Shown: positions 11,175 through 26,729, counted from the first letter of the stretch. The stretch: DNA of 64,000 nucleotides from Brugia malayi (GCF_000002995.4 NW_025062477.1:13436696-13500695); one strand, 5' to 3'. Translations and numbers: made by a program. The notes: generated from the letters alone by a model not told the origin.

Positions 11175-14100
11175 TTATTCATGTTCCTTCCTGATCCGAT
11201 CAGCAACAGCAGCGACAAGTGCTGCTCCACGACCGCTTCCATCTTCCGACAGCATAAGTTGGTACTGGAAAACTTTATTCGGTCAAATTTTTGACAAAAT
11301 GTAGACTTTAATGGTCATATAACAGAGATGTTCACCACTGCTGCCCCCTTGACTTAATTATTTTGAAAGGCGCTATTTATTATCTAAAAGGAGTCTAAAT
11401 TGAACTGGGAATTTTATTAAATAAGTTCAGGTTATTAAAACAAAATTTAGCAGAAAATTTGACATACATCAAGATTTTTTGGCAATAAGTCATTGATTTT
11501 CGCATCAAGAATTTTGTCGAATTTCGGGTGAAACCGATACACCGATCCATCTACTCCCACTGTTACAAATTTCTTTTGCATACGGGTCAAAATACATGAT
11601 ATGCCAGCTGCAGTGAGATATGCAGCCCTAAAAATGCTTACTCTGTTAAAAGTAATTAATGTGCTAGTAATGAAAACTCAATTTAATTTATCATAAATTT
11701 GATTTAACTGATCAACATTTACCAAATTATCAATAATCTCTAGTTTTACTTATTACCAATTTATTCGTTAAAGAGGTATTATCTTTGAATAGAGAATAAA
11801 GTTAAAAGAAATGTTAATAAAATGCCACTTAAGATTATATTTTTTTCCTGAAAGGAACCAAAGATAAAACAAGGATGGAAAGATGGCTTCCTAGAACCAA
11901 AAATGAAAGTACCGAGTGCTGACCACTTCGCAAACATATGCAACATGAAAGCAATCGCTATCACTTATTTTATTAATTCCGATTTGTTGAAGGATTTGAA
12001 GTGTTCTTCGTAAATCGCCGAGACCCTTTTGTCTGAATTAGTCATAAAATAACTGTAGAAAGCATTTTTAAAAATAACTAAGATATTACTAAGAAATTAA
12101 GAGTAACAATATAAGAAATCAAGTTTTTGCTAATATTTATTATCCCTATGTTTTACTTTTACCGTCTCTTTTTTGAAAAGCTTGATTCGAATGACATAAA
12201 AAACCATTTGACAATTCATAAATGATATCGAAAAGGAAAAAATTGAACTCCTCAATATCGGAGACAAATTTGGTTGGAAAACAATTTGGCTTTGAAATAG
12301 CTTCATAATCACCATCGAAGAGCATTTTCTCCTTTGCAAGTTTTACAAGAACAAGGCGCACAATCTCTCCCAAGTACATCCCAGAAATCATCTTTTCAAA
12401 TCTTCAAATATACCTTATGACTTCTAAATAGTAGTCATATTTTAATAAAATAAATGGAAAATAAACTCTCAATCTTATTTTACTTTATAAGTTTGAACAT
12501 TCAAGTCTATCAGAAGAGCTAACTTACAGATGTTTACCCGGATTGATAGATCCACCATCGACGTCTCTGTCAAATTCTGTGCGAAGAAAATCTATGCAGC
12601 CATTATCACCAAAGGCTCCCCATTCTATGTTTATAATCATCTAAATGTATTTTGATCTATAAACCAGAAAGCAATACATAAGTGTCGGAATTATCTTCAA
12701 TTGAAATCTAATAAAATGATTAGTTTTCGTTAAATTATTAAATTATATTATCAAACTAACTTCTTTTGGATATTTGTCTCTGTCAAATCCATATTTTTTG
12801 AATTTTGGGCAATTGGATAGCTTTTCCATGTAGCAGGCATTTGTGCCAGTTCCAAGGATAACACCGATTTGACAAGTATTGTCTTTAAAGGCACATGCCA
12901 TCAAAGTGCCAACTGTATCATTAAGTAATGCTACTACATCAATACTTATATCCTAAAATTTCAACTATTTAATACCTGAATTATGCATTAATTTCAGTGA
13001 AATAGAAGGTTTAATGAAATGCAGAAAAGCGTTCAGCGATTGAGCAAAGAATAAAATATCACATAGGAAAATGGACAATGTTATACCTTACGTCGATTAC
13101 ACGCATCTCGAAGGAATTGAACGACGTCTTGGCCTTCCACTCCTTTCGCATTGAAACCTTTCGTCCAATTAATTAGTTTGCCAGCGGTAAGGTTTTCTTG
13201 TTCCACGGGGAATGAGAATGTGAAACCGAGAGGCAACTCTTTGGATTCTTTTAAATTATGTTCTTCTAGGAAATCCGCTAAGCATTGGCCAATATGATCA
13301 AATAGCTATAAATCATAGATGGCCAATCCAATTTATAAATAATTTTTTCTATACACAACTAGACTTGTCTGCTCGTTGCTGGTTTACTTGAAGTTCTTAA
13401 AGTAAATATTCCTTCTCTTATAAAGCAAATGCGGAAATGACTGCTTTAGCTTTTACAGCATTAATTAAATTAGTAGGCAATTATTAATCAAATTAGTTTC
13501 TTAAATATTTTATGATTCTGGCTAATAATCTAAGGATTTCTCCAAGCCGAATAGTACTGTAAAGAGGAATAGTGTCATCCCGTGACTGTTGCTTAACTTC
13601 GTAGTCATATTTCAAAGATGAAGCAATGAAAGAAGAAAACTAGTCAAATCTGGTTAATTTTTCATTGAAATCGTAAATTTAAAGTGCTTCAAATCTATTC
13701 AATCATGAAATGGAAGACCATCAATTCACCAAAGCAGGTTATGATTAAATTTTTAGAAATGGCTTTTATATTTGAATTCGTTATAAGCAAAAAAAAAAAA
13801 GACAAAATTCTGCTTCCAATACGAATTAAGCAATTATGATTTTGGATAGTTTAAAAGTAAGCTTCACTTGTTCAGTCTGATGAAAATACGATCAGTTATT
13901 GAGCGTATTGAAGATAATGAAAATAAAGACTATATGTCTAATTTATCTGACTCTACCGTTAGTAGAAAACAGAACATTTCCGGAATTTACAACTAAAGAA
14001 ATGTCACCACGAAGTTAATCTGTTGCCACTTTTTTTTGCTTTTCGCAGAATCAAGTTGTTTTTTCGTGATAATATTTTGAATTATTAAGTTATTAATATA

Positions 14101-15292
14101 ATATGGTGACAAAAACTAAGAAATTGAGAGTTCTGATTGTAAGCAACAATACAAGGAGCATAGAATTTGGAAATAAACCGCCAACTTTTATCAAAATTTT
14201 ATATTTAACTTCTGGATGAAGTATGGTTGTTGTTGAAGTTAGAAAATTTTGGCTATTAAGAAAATAGAAGATATTGTTTTCCTGAAAAACCGAAATCCGT
14301 GGAATTTATTAAGTTTCAGTGCCCTCTTTAATTAATAAATCTCTAATTATCTTGGTCTATAAATAAGCAAATTGTTCAGTCTAGTAATCAGTTATTCAGT
14401 AGGTTGAAGAATCAGATAATTAGATCAAATAATTTTATGCATCCTAGAAGGGATTAGCAAAAACGTAACTGCAGTATGCAAGCAAGTTCTGCAATTTGTT
14501 TGTTTCTGTTTGATTTGAATGCAAGTAAATTGCAAGTATTTCGGAATACTTAAAAAGAATATAAGATATACCGCAGTGCCAACACCTCTCATAATTTCCT
14601 CAGGTATACGATATACTTTACCAGTCATCTCAGCTACATCACCCTTCAGTTTAATCAGCAACACTCGAAAATTGGTACCGCCAAGATCAAGTGCCAGGAA
14701 ATCGCCTCGTTCCGTACCGTTCGGAACTGCCCGAACGAACGATGGCAACATTTTCAGGCAACCTGTAGTAGAGAAATTCGTACGATACCTATTCTTTTCT
14801 TGCATTCATAATTTTAAGTTTGAAAATGTTATAAAAAGATTTTTGAGACTTTTGTGTCACATTTCATTTATCTTTTGAGTAGAAATCATCCTGCAACTTT
14901 ACGCTTTAAATTATTAGCATTACAATCAATACACATTATCATTTATATCAGTGTCTTACTGGACTCGCCCCGCAAGCCCCGGTTCATTTCGTCATCCATG
15001 ATTTTTGACACTTTCATAAGATTATCATCGGACAACATGAACTTCTCGCATGCTTTTTTGATCTGAAACTCAAACATCAACCAACGAATTTCCATTTATT
15101 GTATTACTGATATCTATAGCAATTTCTATGCCTGTAATATTTCAACAAAAAAAGCATGAAATTGATCATCTAGATCATTTTTTTAAAATAAGTTTCTTGT
15201 ACTACTAAAGTAAGTCATAAATTTACCTCTAAACGAACTTTGTCTGCATCCGGGTTTTTTAAGTCGGGAATACTAAACTGGTTTCTCGGCAT
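11175..15292 (-). CDS. Hexokinase
   Basis: Ten exons: 15292-15227, 15062-14960, 14762-14572, 13305-13087, 12952-12761, 12640-12528, 12401-12249, 12032-11913, 11627-11468, 11264-11175; all phases agree, giving 468 residues, the size of a single-domain (about 50 kDa) hexokinase. It phosphorylates glucose at C6 using ATP, the first step of glycolysis, in the cytosol. Visible signatures: phosphate-1 loop [13 protein letters not shown], sugar-binding [19 protein letters not shown], second phosphate region [22 protein letters not shown], and near the C-terminus the adenosine-binding [15 protein letters not shown]. There is no N-terminal mitochondrial-binding stretch of the mammalian HK1/2 type. A CAG acceptor seven bases before the ATG suggests trans-splicing. 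Confidence 0.95.
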
Positions 15293-16978
15293 TTAATTTC
15301 TGAAGGTTACTACCAGGTTAATTTTAGAAATAACAGTGACTGCCACAATTTTTAATTTTTCAGTTCGTCAATGAGCTTTCGAATGCAAACAATTTATTAT
15401 AACCCTCCCACATTCTAATCCAATCTCAATAATATTTAATATTAAAGTTTCAGCAAATAGGCAACGAACAGTATAAAACTCAGCTAACAACTGCACACCA
15501 ATATAAAATGAATTACTGCCAATTAACAGAAAATCATCAATTTATAGCTTTTTTTTCAAGCTCATTTAAATAAAAATTCCTTGTGCATTACATTTAGAAA
15601 GTGACAAATTAGCTATGAGCTGTACCTGTACTGTATTCTGCTGTATACCCTGCAATAAAATCTTGCATTTCGTCCCAGTTTTCTTTCATTTGCACAAAAA
15701 TCATTGAGAGCTGAGATTGCAGAGACTAAACATAGTGGTGTGGGAAGACGTAAAATAATTCATTAAAATCTAACAAAATATTTAATACGATTATGACGAT
15801 GCACTCCACTTCCTTTTGATCTCCGCTATGTAAATTGTTTGAAGCCACAATTTTTGAGATGGAAGGAAATCACATGTGGAAATACTAGCATTTTTAAAAA
15901 TTGATATTTCTTTTCACAAATTATCTAGATGTAAAATATTGTTAATGGCTCATGTAAAATTTAAAGAACTTATTGTCCTAACTTCAATCAATTATTTGTG
16001 GATATGTGGGCAAAATTTTTCAGTACCGCAACCATACGTAGGCTCATTTTTCTCGAATCCTCAAATTGTTTCATTTCTCGTGACTACAAAGTTAATCAAG
16101 TAATAAAATTCTGAACACAACAGCTTATTCGACAAATATTTAAAAGTGAATCCACTGAGCTTAACAATGACAGCGACAATGATCTTTATATTTTTGAATG
16201 TGAAAGGTAAGCATGATCTCTATCAGTTCCTTTATGATCATTTCTATTTCTCAACGCAACTTGCGTTTTAAATGATAGAAATTAGTATACCGCATTACAG
16301 TATGTTCTCCGTACATTGATTATCTCATCGAATATCGAAGCAATATCGCACAAATCGAATAAAATGAAAACTTTAAGATCAACAGGCATCGTTCTTAAGC
16401 TAATAATTGCAAAGAATAGCTGAACAACTGGTAATTCGATAATTCCAGCTCTTTAAATCTGGCAATCAAATAGAAAAATCTTTTTTAATACAATCATAAC
16501 ATAGAAGAATATAATTAAGTGATGTGATATCCGGCAAAGTGCAATCACTAAACTCTATAATTCAAACGAACTAACTGTTGTAATAAAAATAAACGAACTG
16601 GAGTTGAGAAAAATATCTTGAGTTAACTTTTTTAATTTAAGATGAAATTTGAATGATGAACATTTCGGAAATATTTATCACTCTTCACATTAAATAATAA
16701 AGATTAAATTTGATCAGTAATGACAATCAGGATACTCAAAAACAGTGCATGCATTTTCTCAGAATGACAAAGGCACCATACAAAAGTCAATATTGAAAAA
16801 AAGACTTGAAGGGATTTCTAACTTCACGAACTTACTAGATGTGATCCTTCAATCACTTATTTCCATCTTTTTCTGCCAATTGCTTTTCATCCTTTTTGGA
16901 AAAATTCATAGTACCATAAAAGAACAATCGAGTGATAAATGAAGTCAGCAAAAGAAATGATCATAAAGACTAAAGTAA
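15293..16978. other. Spacer between RPN-8 and hexokinase with weak open frames
   Basis: Nothing is firmly supported. On the minus strand near 15640-15710, a short frame starting MIFVQMKENWDEMQDF runs to a GTACAG donor and might be an untranslated or alternative leader exon. On the plus strand, a frame 16025-16210 is open apart from one TGA (see findings), and another about 60-codon frame ends at 16942, 37 bases from the convergent RPN-8 stop. Confidence 0.4.
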
Positions 16979-19539
<2,561 letters not shown>

Positions 19540-20062
19540 TCTGGAAGAAATTATTCAATTTAGAAGAATACGGAAGAAAAATTAACTGGAAAGAAAATAC
19601 ATTCGTTTAAAAATGCATTCAGCACTTCAAAATTTGGTGTCCAAAAATGAACTTGAATTTGAGGAATAAAATATTTCAGCATCGATCAGTTTAAAACTAG
19701 TAAGCATGTGAAAGCATCGAACAAGATAAGATTTCCTAGGTTAAAAGGAAAGAGAAAACTAGCAGGCTGAAAAAATGTATAGATAACAACCGAAGGTAAT
19801 TTTGTTGAAATTAAGAACATTTTAGCCAAAATAATAAATTGGTACACTATTAGCTATTCTTGAAAAGACTATCAGAGATGTAAGGTTTAAATTTATATCG
19901 AATGATGAGTGGTAAACAATTAATCAAATGAGACGAGACAGTCCACTCCACTCGCATGCAAAGGAGAATAAACACATTCAGGCTATTTGATGCTGGAGGA
20001 CGAACCAAAATGCAGTGAAGAACGGTTCGGGCACTGTAAGCCTTAAACGTGTGAATACGTCA
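19540..20062. promoter_or_regulatory. Divergent promoter region between RPN-8 and the WD40 gene
   Basis: About 520 bases between two start codons on opposite strands. No TATA box or other motif stands out. The WD40 frame stays open upstream of the proposed ATG to about 19995, so its leader may reach into this gap. Confidence 0.4.
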
Positions 20063-23000
20063 ATGACAGTTCTAAGTGAGGAAACACCGAGCAGGGAGGA
20101 GTGTTTCGTGACCCTTAAAAAGATCCCAAAAGGTTCGTTTTGTCTTTTTAGCATTTGTATGTAAAATACCATCACTCATTTAAAAATTAACAAATATCAT
20201 ATAAAGTGAGTTGTTCTGTTCAAATTTCAGTAGTTTCCACTGATTGATAACTATTTGATTTGTAGTTCATGGACGTGCAATCATCGGTGTATCTTACATA
20301 CAGGATCCTTATTCATTGGAAGACTACTTAATTACATGCGCACATGATTCCTTGAAAGTATGGCATGTGTGAGTTCCCTTTTCTTATTCTTTTTACAAGT
20401 TACAGACCAGTATTTAACTTTTTCATATTTCTAGTCCTTAGATCTGTTTTTTGATAACATAGTTTGAAATATTAAGCTGCACTTATAATTTTTAGCATTA
20501 CTATAACCGAAATCGTAACAAAGTAATTAAATAAAACAAAACGAGAACTTCATTAGAAGAAAACAATAAATTGAAAAATAGCTATGAAGGGAATATGGCT
20601 TAATTTAATAAAAAAACACTTTTTTTTTTTCATAAATCTTTAAATACAGATGTGGATTATAGCATGTTCCTTTGGCGTAATTCTTAAAAGGAAATATGGA
20701 AATTTGAAGATAGTGAAAAGCTCATACTTTAGGGATAAAAGTGACCCAGGTTCATTAACTGAGAAGCAAGAAATCAAAGGATGGAGGAGCGGAGCGCAGG
20801 ATTTTGATGTTACACCTGATGGCGCAAGTACAATTTTTTCTCTTTCGAAACATTTTGAAGCTAAAGTTGGACTTTGTTTTTTTACAAATCAACATGTTTA
20901 GTCATCTTTTCATCCTAATTTAAGAATTCCAATATTTGCTTTAGTGATAGCAGTTGTTGGTATCGATTCTTTATTGCATGTGTTTAATTTATCCTTATCT
21001 GACTTCACATATAATGGCGATATTTTCAATATGGGATTCATGGAACAGTGGTATGTCAGAATATCACCTTGCCGAACTCGTTATCTTACAGGTTAAATAT
21101 GTTAATTTTTTTCAATTTCAGAAGTTTGCTTGATACAATGCTTTACTATATTTATTTATTGGCATAAAAGCAGGTAAAGGAGGAAGGATGTTAATTTTAG
21201 CTTGGCATTAAAGATCCTGACTACAGTATAGGAAGATTACTTTCTAGATTTGTGAAAGTCTTTCATTGTTTTTGAACTCGCTTACATAGTGTAAATTATT
21301 TATGAATTTCTCTGTGCTTTAGTAAGTTTTTCTGGATTTCTGTCGCGGTTATCTCTGAAAGGTGCTGCTGATAATAACCTCAGTTTTCCCGGAGCACGAC
21401 AGGTTTCTTCGTTATCGTATGTTAGTGTTTTCATTTTTTTTCCTTCTGAATTAAATCGAAGAGATTTTGAGTTTTTACAACTGATTTCAAAAGACAAAAT
21501 TTGAGTTAGTATAACTGATTCTACTTTTATTAATCAAAACAGTATCATGTCAATCTCTATTAATCAAAAGAGTTTATTTCTTTGTATAGCACAGAAATCC
21601 TTGCTCTGGAATTTGAATCAGATTTTGGAAGTATTTCCTATGCCCCGCTGATTGTGAAAGTCTTTTTCATTCGGAAAATTACAGAATGTAACGATTTTTT
21701 TTGATTGTCGCTTAGCTCATGCGATATCCAAGGCCAAATTTTTATCTCTTTTAGTTTAAGCTATTAAGAAGTTATGTTTCAGTTCATTTTTTGATTCATT
21801 TAAATACTTATGTTGGGACACTTCAAACTGCTATTTTCACTGCATTTTAGAGCCCAGACAATAAAATGATTGCTGTAGCTAACAATGAAGGCATTGTCAC
21901 GATACTCAATGCACCAAAACTTGAAATTCGGTTTTTTTTTGAAGGTTTGTTGCTAGAATACGAATTTGTATGATCTTTCTTTCCCTGCAGAATGCCAGAA
22001 AAGTTCATTTATTGCTGAGTTTATCTATAATTAAATCTATAATTAACTAACATTTCTAGCACATGCAATTAAAGTGAGGGCAACATGTTTTTCTCCTTCA
22101 TCGGATAGTTTGTTGACTGGCTCAGATGATAAGATCGTCAAACTTTATACGATGTGAGTTTTTCAAGGACTTATCCTCAGTTGAATTTTTGAAAGAATTT
22201 CCTTTTTTTTTTAGTTTTTATTCAAATTCCAACTCTGATTAAGATTCACAAAGAGCCAGTTGACCTTTTGTGGAGAGCATAAAAAGTGATTATAATGATT
22301 ATAATCACTTTTCGTCGTACTCAATAAAAATCTATTTTAGCCGTATAGACAAGGCACAACTGGTTAAAAGTTTTTGTGGTCATCGAAGTTGTATTACGGC
22401 AGTCAAATATAACTCTCGAGATCCGCAAATGTATGGACTTTGTTTATTTTTACTTCCTTAATCCGTATATTGTATTTGTATTAAAATCTGATTAGTTAAA
22501 GGTTTGCAAGTTCATCGAACGATGGATCTGTAATTCTGTGGAGTACTACACAAGACTCTGCACTTCACGTTTTTCAAGGAGCTCATGAAGGAGTAGTTAG
22601 TTTCTGGTCATCCATTTACTTAGCATAATGTGAATTGTTTGTTATAAACCAGGATTAAAAGAGTTTCAGGAAATGACAAAATCTCTTTTTCCCCGAAGTG
22701 ATAGTTACAAATTACTTTGAAATTATTATGGTTCTGGAAGCTATCTGTAGTAGATTTTGATTCTCAAGTCTTGAGTTTTTTTTTTCTCTTAAAGAAAAGA
22801 GAAAGCGAGCATTCCTGGTGCTTTTTTTTTTAATGAGATGGTTACATTGGAACATTTTTTAATTAAAAAAAATTAAATTGTCCTTCCAAATTCACCGTTT
22901 CGTATGTTTCCGTAGCCTATCAATTCCGCTCAAATTTTGTATCTTAATTTGTATCTAAGATAACAATAAGAGCTTCAGAAAAACGGTAACAGTGAATGCA

Positions 23001-23756
23001 ATTTAAGGTGAAAAGTCTTTCATTTTCGATAGATGGAACGCATATAGCCAGTGTTGGTGAAGATCGTGCAATTTGTTTACATCGCTTAGGTAACCAAAAA
23101 TCTGTAGCAGAACTTGCTGAAAGCAGCTGGTCAACCAGTCAGGTGACAAATTGTAATTTCTGTATTTTCATAAGCTTCATTTGAAACTAGCAGTTATAAC
23201 AAATAGTCACTAAAAGTCTGTAATGACGAATTTCTGGTCGTCTGACGACTAATTTTGTCTGAAAGCTCAGACTCCGACCGTAAAACATTTACGGTAACAT
23301 ATTACGAGATTTACTAGGGCAATTCATGCATGTAGTTTTCTGTCCATTTTTGATTTCTGTGTTTCAAATGAAGTTTTGACGACAACAAGAATTTGCTTGA
23401 TTTACAATTTTGCTTTCACTTAACTTTTTCCTTTTTCGTTACCGGTTGCCACTATACATAATTTTTGTTAGAAATCTTACTTATTTATTAGGAACTTCAA
23501 AATGAATGCAGCCAGCAAAAGGACTATAATGCAACAATTGTAAGCGGGAATTCCATTTTAAGAGGTAAATTCTTTCCAAAAAATTGGTGCTCCTTTTTTC
23601 ATTCCTTTTATTGTTAAATTTACCGTCATGTGAACTAGGAAAATTTTTCATCTTTTAGCTCCCGAAAATAGGAAAAATGGTGAGGAAGAAGACGAAATTT
23701 TAGTAAGAGCGAGGAGAGATTTGGAAGGAATAAGTGACGAAGCATCACCTGAATGA
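20063..23756 (+). CDS. WD40-repeat protein, WDR61/SKI8-like
   Basis: Exons: 20063-20132, 20266-20368, 20691-20827, 20945-21091, 21174-21251, 21851-21944, 22060-22153, 22341-22430, 22502-22595, 23008-23142, 23492-23564, 23659-23756. Phases agree except inside exon 5, which needs a one-base shift. The order of WD repeats follows human WDR61: AHDSLKVWHV, AQDFDVTPDGAMIAVVG, YVRISPCRTRYLTG, SPDNKMIAVANNEGIVTIL, CFSPSSDSLLTGSDDKIVKL, FASSSNDGSVILW and FSIDGTHIASVGEDRAI. WDR61 is a scaffold in the SKI RNA-decay and PAF1 transcription complexes. Unlike WDR61, an acidic tail of about 60 residues follows the last repeat (NGEEEDEILVRARRDLEG). Similarity is moderate, so another seven-bladed protein is possible. 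The ATG chosen is the first in frame after an upstream TGA. Confidence 0.7.
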
Positions 23757-24172
23757 TAAAGCATCTTGATGCATAGCAAGTTGAACTTTGTCGTTAATGT
23801 TTAATATATTTTTATTAGATCGATAATTAGTTTCTTGGCTGCAAAAAGAATGTACAGTTCTGTGCTCGCTAGATATCTTTTGTTACCGTATCAAGTATTT
23901 GGCAAAAAATTGATTCAAGTATTTCACTACTGATTGCAGATTTAAAATTATCCGAAGTGGAGGGCATAGTTCTGAGATACATTTAGACTTATGCGTTCCG
24001 AAAAAGTTGACTTGTAAATATCATTATTCTACAATTCATGGAGAAATTAAATTTGAAAATATTAAGAACTAAAGAGGCTGTTGTTGTTGTTATTTCTTTG
24101 CTAAATCTTTCAATTATTAAATAAACAAAAAATAAAGTACAATAATTCACAGAGAAGGATCTTGCAAATACA
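23757..24172. other. Convergent 3' ends of the WD40 gene and RPP21
   Basis: About 415 bases holding both 3' UTRs. No further gene seen. Confidence 0.6.
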
Positions 24173-24984
24173 TTAATCGCTGCTAGGATGGACTTCTTTA
24201 CTCTGTACTTGTTGCTGTTGCCCTTCAATTCCTATTTGATGTTGATTTTGTTCATTCCGAGAGAGATATGTACTGTTTCTTGCGAAACGCTTTTTAGCCC
24301 CACAGCTAAGGCATGTCCTTATCATCTGCTTCTTTCTGTTGAGTCTGATCAAAATTTTTATTAAAAGTGATAGAACTCTTTCTTGTTATTTTCCATAACA
24401 ATTTATAAGCGTCTTTTCCAGAATTTTTTAAGACAAAATTTTCTAAATTTAGAGGCCTGCTACATATCCTACATTTATACACATTGGTTTTTTGCTATAC
24501 TTTATACTAATTGGATCATAAATTTGTTTGAAAAAGCGAAGAACTCAGGTAGACCGATGTCAATTTGAAGTTTAATGATTACCTTACGGTAATCGACTGG
24601 GTGCCATCGGGGCGAGCAATAAAAATATTCTTGCATCGCTTACAGATAGTACGACCAAAATCTTTTTCCAGTCGTATCATTTCAACCGAGCATAGTTCTT
24701 TCATTTCACGAAGGTAAAGTTTGCTAAGCATTTCTAGACCACTGTTGCCAGAAGATTCTAAAATAATAGTATTCCCATACATTCAGAACTTTTTTGGAGG
24801 TCGGAACTGAAATCGAACATACAGGAAACTCACGTGAACAGAGTAGACTTGCTGCCATGTAAAGGTGATTACATCGATAATGGAACTCGTTTGGTTTAGG
24901 TGGTCGCGTCTTTCCATCTGTCATGAAGCCATCAATTTTGCCCCTAGAGTGTTCCTGAACAGATCTGAGTTTGTCCAAAGTCAT
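24173..24984 (-). CDS. Ribonuclease P/MRP protein subunit RPP21 (Rpr2 family)
   Basis: Exons 24984-24834, 24757-24588, 24331-24173 encode 159 residues. Family features in order: a helical N-terminal part with NHLYMAASLL, then a zinc ribbon made of RTICKRCKNIFIARP and, in the last exon, RTCLSCGAKKRFARN, so four Cys in two CxxC pairs. A Gln-rich tail ends at TAA. Rpp21 binds the RNase P RNA together with Rpp29 and helps mature tRNA 5' ends in the nucleus. The acceptor TTTCAG lies three bases before the ATG, as for a trans-spliced leader. The last acceptor could be either of two adjacent AAG sites; both keep phase. Confidence 0.85.
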
Positions 24985-25309
24985 AAACTGAAATTTGCAA
25001 GGTACATTTGACTACTGCATTCCTACAGTCAAGAACTGTCTGTAAAATTTAACTGCACGAAATCAAGTGACTGCTTGGTTCATTGTTCATACAAATACTA
25101 TCAAAACAGTGTACTCTTTAATGCCATCAAAATATGAAAATAAGAGTTGGTTCTACTATTTGCACTATGCAACGAACTTGGAGGATCATTTTTTGAATAT
25201 TTATTTGAATACTGAACAAAAATCAATCAACAAAAGCAAACAACAATTAATAGAGTAAGATATGAAAACGGAAATGTCTCGGATATAATTTATTGACGGT
25301 AAGAGATGA
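24985..25309. other. Intercistronic spacer, CCDC59-like to RPP21
   Basis: About 325 bases between two head-to-tail minus-strand genes, ending in the RPP21 trans-splice acceptor at 24988-24989. No gene seen. Confidence 0.6.
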
Positions 25310-26397
25310 TTATGACTTTTGCATCCGTTTTTCAATCTTTTCCAACAAAACTTCTATTTGAGCGTTGAGATTTGGCTGTCCCCGTTTGTTCTTTTTTAAT
25401 AATGCTTTATTCATCCTTTGTTTAATTGAAGTGTATTCTTCCAAAACTTTTTGCCTCTTCTCTCTTTCCAGTTGACGTTTTTCTTTTTCAGCTTTCCGTT
25501 CTGCTGCAATTTTTTGGTAGGTAAGTTGTGCACGTTGATCAGCGTGCAAACGTCTCTTCTTCCTAAAGCATAGTATCATATATAAGAACGCTCTTATTGC
25601 AAACTGTGCTTTAAATTTCCAATGTTACTGTAAAATGCTTGTCTACTTGCGCTATAAATCCTGTCGTAATTCTATCGTTAAAGCCTAAATGTTTGCGAAA
25701 AGAATAAAATTTGTGCATGGCTTACTTCAGTTGCTATATTACGTTAAATTTTTCATTTCTTTCCCTTTCGTGTTTGCAGCAGATTGCAAAGACAGTATAA
25801 CACCAGCATTATTGCTATAGAATTAAAAACTATACTAAGGAAGATTGCACTCTAAGGAATTCAAGAAAAAGCTGAACCTTTGAAGAGAACTCGAATGGCA
25901 TTGATCCATAGTTGGGGAAATCTCGGATGATGGCCCAGCTTCCATACTGCTTCTTGCCATCATATCGTATCTGAAAATAGGAATTGGAATTCTACTGAAC
26001 AATGTGGACATAGACAGACGTTAAAAAAGGAAGTGATTTCAATGAGTAAGCAGCAGTTCGACAACATGAGATGTTACAGAAAGAAAATATGATATAGACA
26101 AGGTCACGCAACATCCGAATTATGTAAGCATCCAACAATTCATCCCATGCAGTTTTCATGTTTGGTCGTATGGTTCTATGCGGCAAGTCCATCTTTTTAT
26201 GAGCTGCAGAAGGAGTTAGTGAGGAAATGGAGATGTTTTTGTTCTCTCTGATAGGATCACTGATGGCATTCACTTTTGGTTGAAGTAATACGCTAATACA
26301 GTAAAAGTCATAAAATACGCATCATTTAGCTATCATAACCGTCATTCCATACTCCATTCCCTTTGCCATACACGCCTTCTCCAAAATCATTGCTCAT
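25310..26397 (-). CDS. CCDC59/TAP26-like (FYV7-type) basic coiled-coil protein
   Basis: Proposed exons 26397-26372, 26292-26100, 25970-25878, 25558-25310, phases consistent, 186 residues. The last exon is the recognisable part: a charged helix (KAEKEKRQLEREKRQKVLEE) and the motif KKNKRGQPNLNAQIEVLLEKI, which matches the C-terminus of human CCDC59 (TKKGQPNLN, two-leucine-helix). Relatives act in rRNA processing or with nuclear transcription factors, so a nucleolar role is inferred. The N-terminal two thirds (PHRTIRPNMKTAWDELLDAY, KKQYGSWAIIRDFPNYGSM) match nothing I know. The first exon, only eight codons, and the acceptor of the last are the least certain. Confidence 0.65.
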
Positions 26398-26729
26398 TTC
26401 ATTCCCAAATAATTGCCGACTTTTATTATTTCCCTCCCGTCTCCAATCATCGAAATTTCGCTCCTTACTCTTAATCAGAGTTTTCTTACTGCATATCGTA
26501 GTTATATGTTAGCTCTCTCACTGCAAGTTCACTTCTATATCCTTGGCAGCACATTATTTTGTTTTCATAGCACGCGTTACTTTCTTCCTGCATGATTATT
26601 TCTTTAAGTTTTGTGTATATTAGTTCTCTCACTGCAAGTCTCAATCACGTTATTTTGGAAATGTGAGAGAAGTTATTTTCTTAGAATTCTAGGTACGGCA
26701 TTACTTTAAGATATTCGAACTATCGCTAA
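26398..26729. promoter_or_regulatory. Shared divergent promoter, CCDC59-like and SAS-4-like genes
   Basis: About 330 bases separate the two start codons on opposite strands, so both promoters must lie here or overlap. It contains an imperfect direct repeat built on TTAGCTCTCTCACTGCAAGT near 26508-26527 and a similar block near 26620-26639. No TATA box seen. Confidence 0.5.

Noticed and set aside
11104..11304. Plus-strand open frame with a hydrophobic start
   Set aside because: It lies opposite the conserved last exon of hexokinase and has no support of its own.
15640..15710. Possible alternative first exon of hexokinase
   Set aside because: Its donor leaves one base over, which does not fit the phase-0 start of hexokinase exon 2, and the ATG exon at 15292 already has its own acceptor.
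21300..21530. Long open frames on both strands inside a WD40 intron
   Set aside because: Neither translation fits the WDR61 alignment at the place where a repeat is needed, and no splice sites of the right phase bound them.
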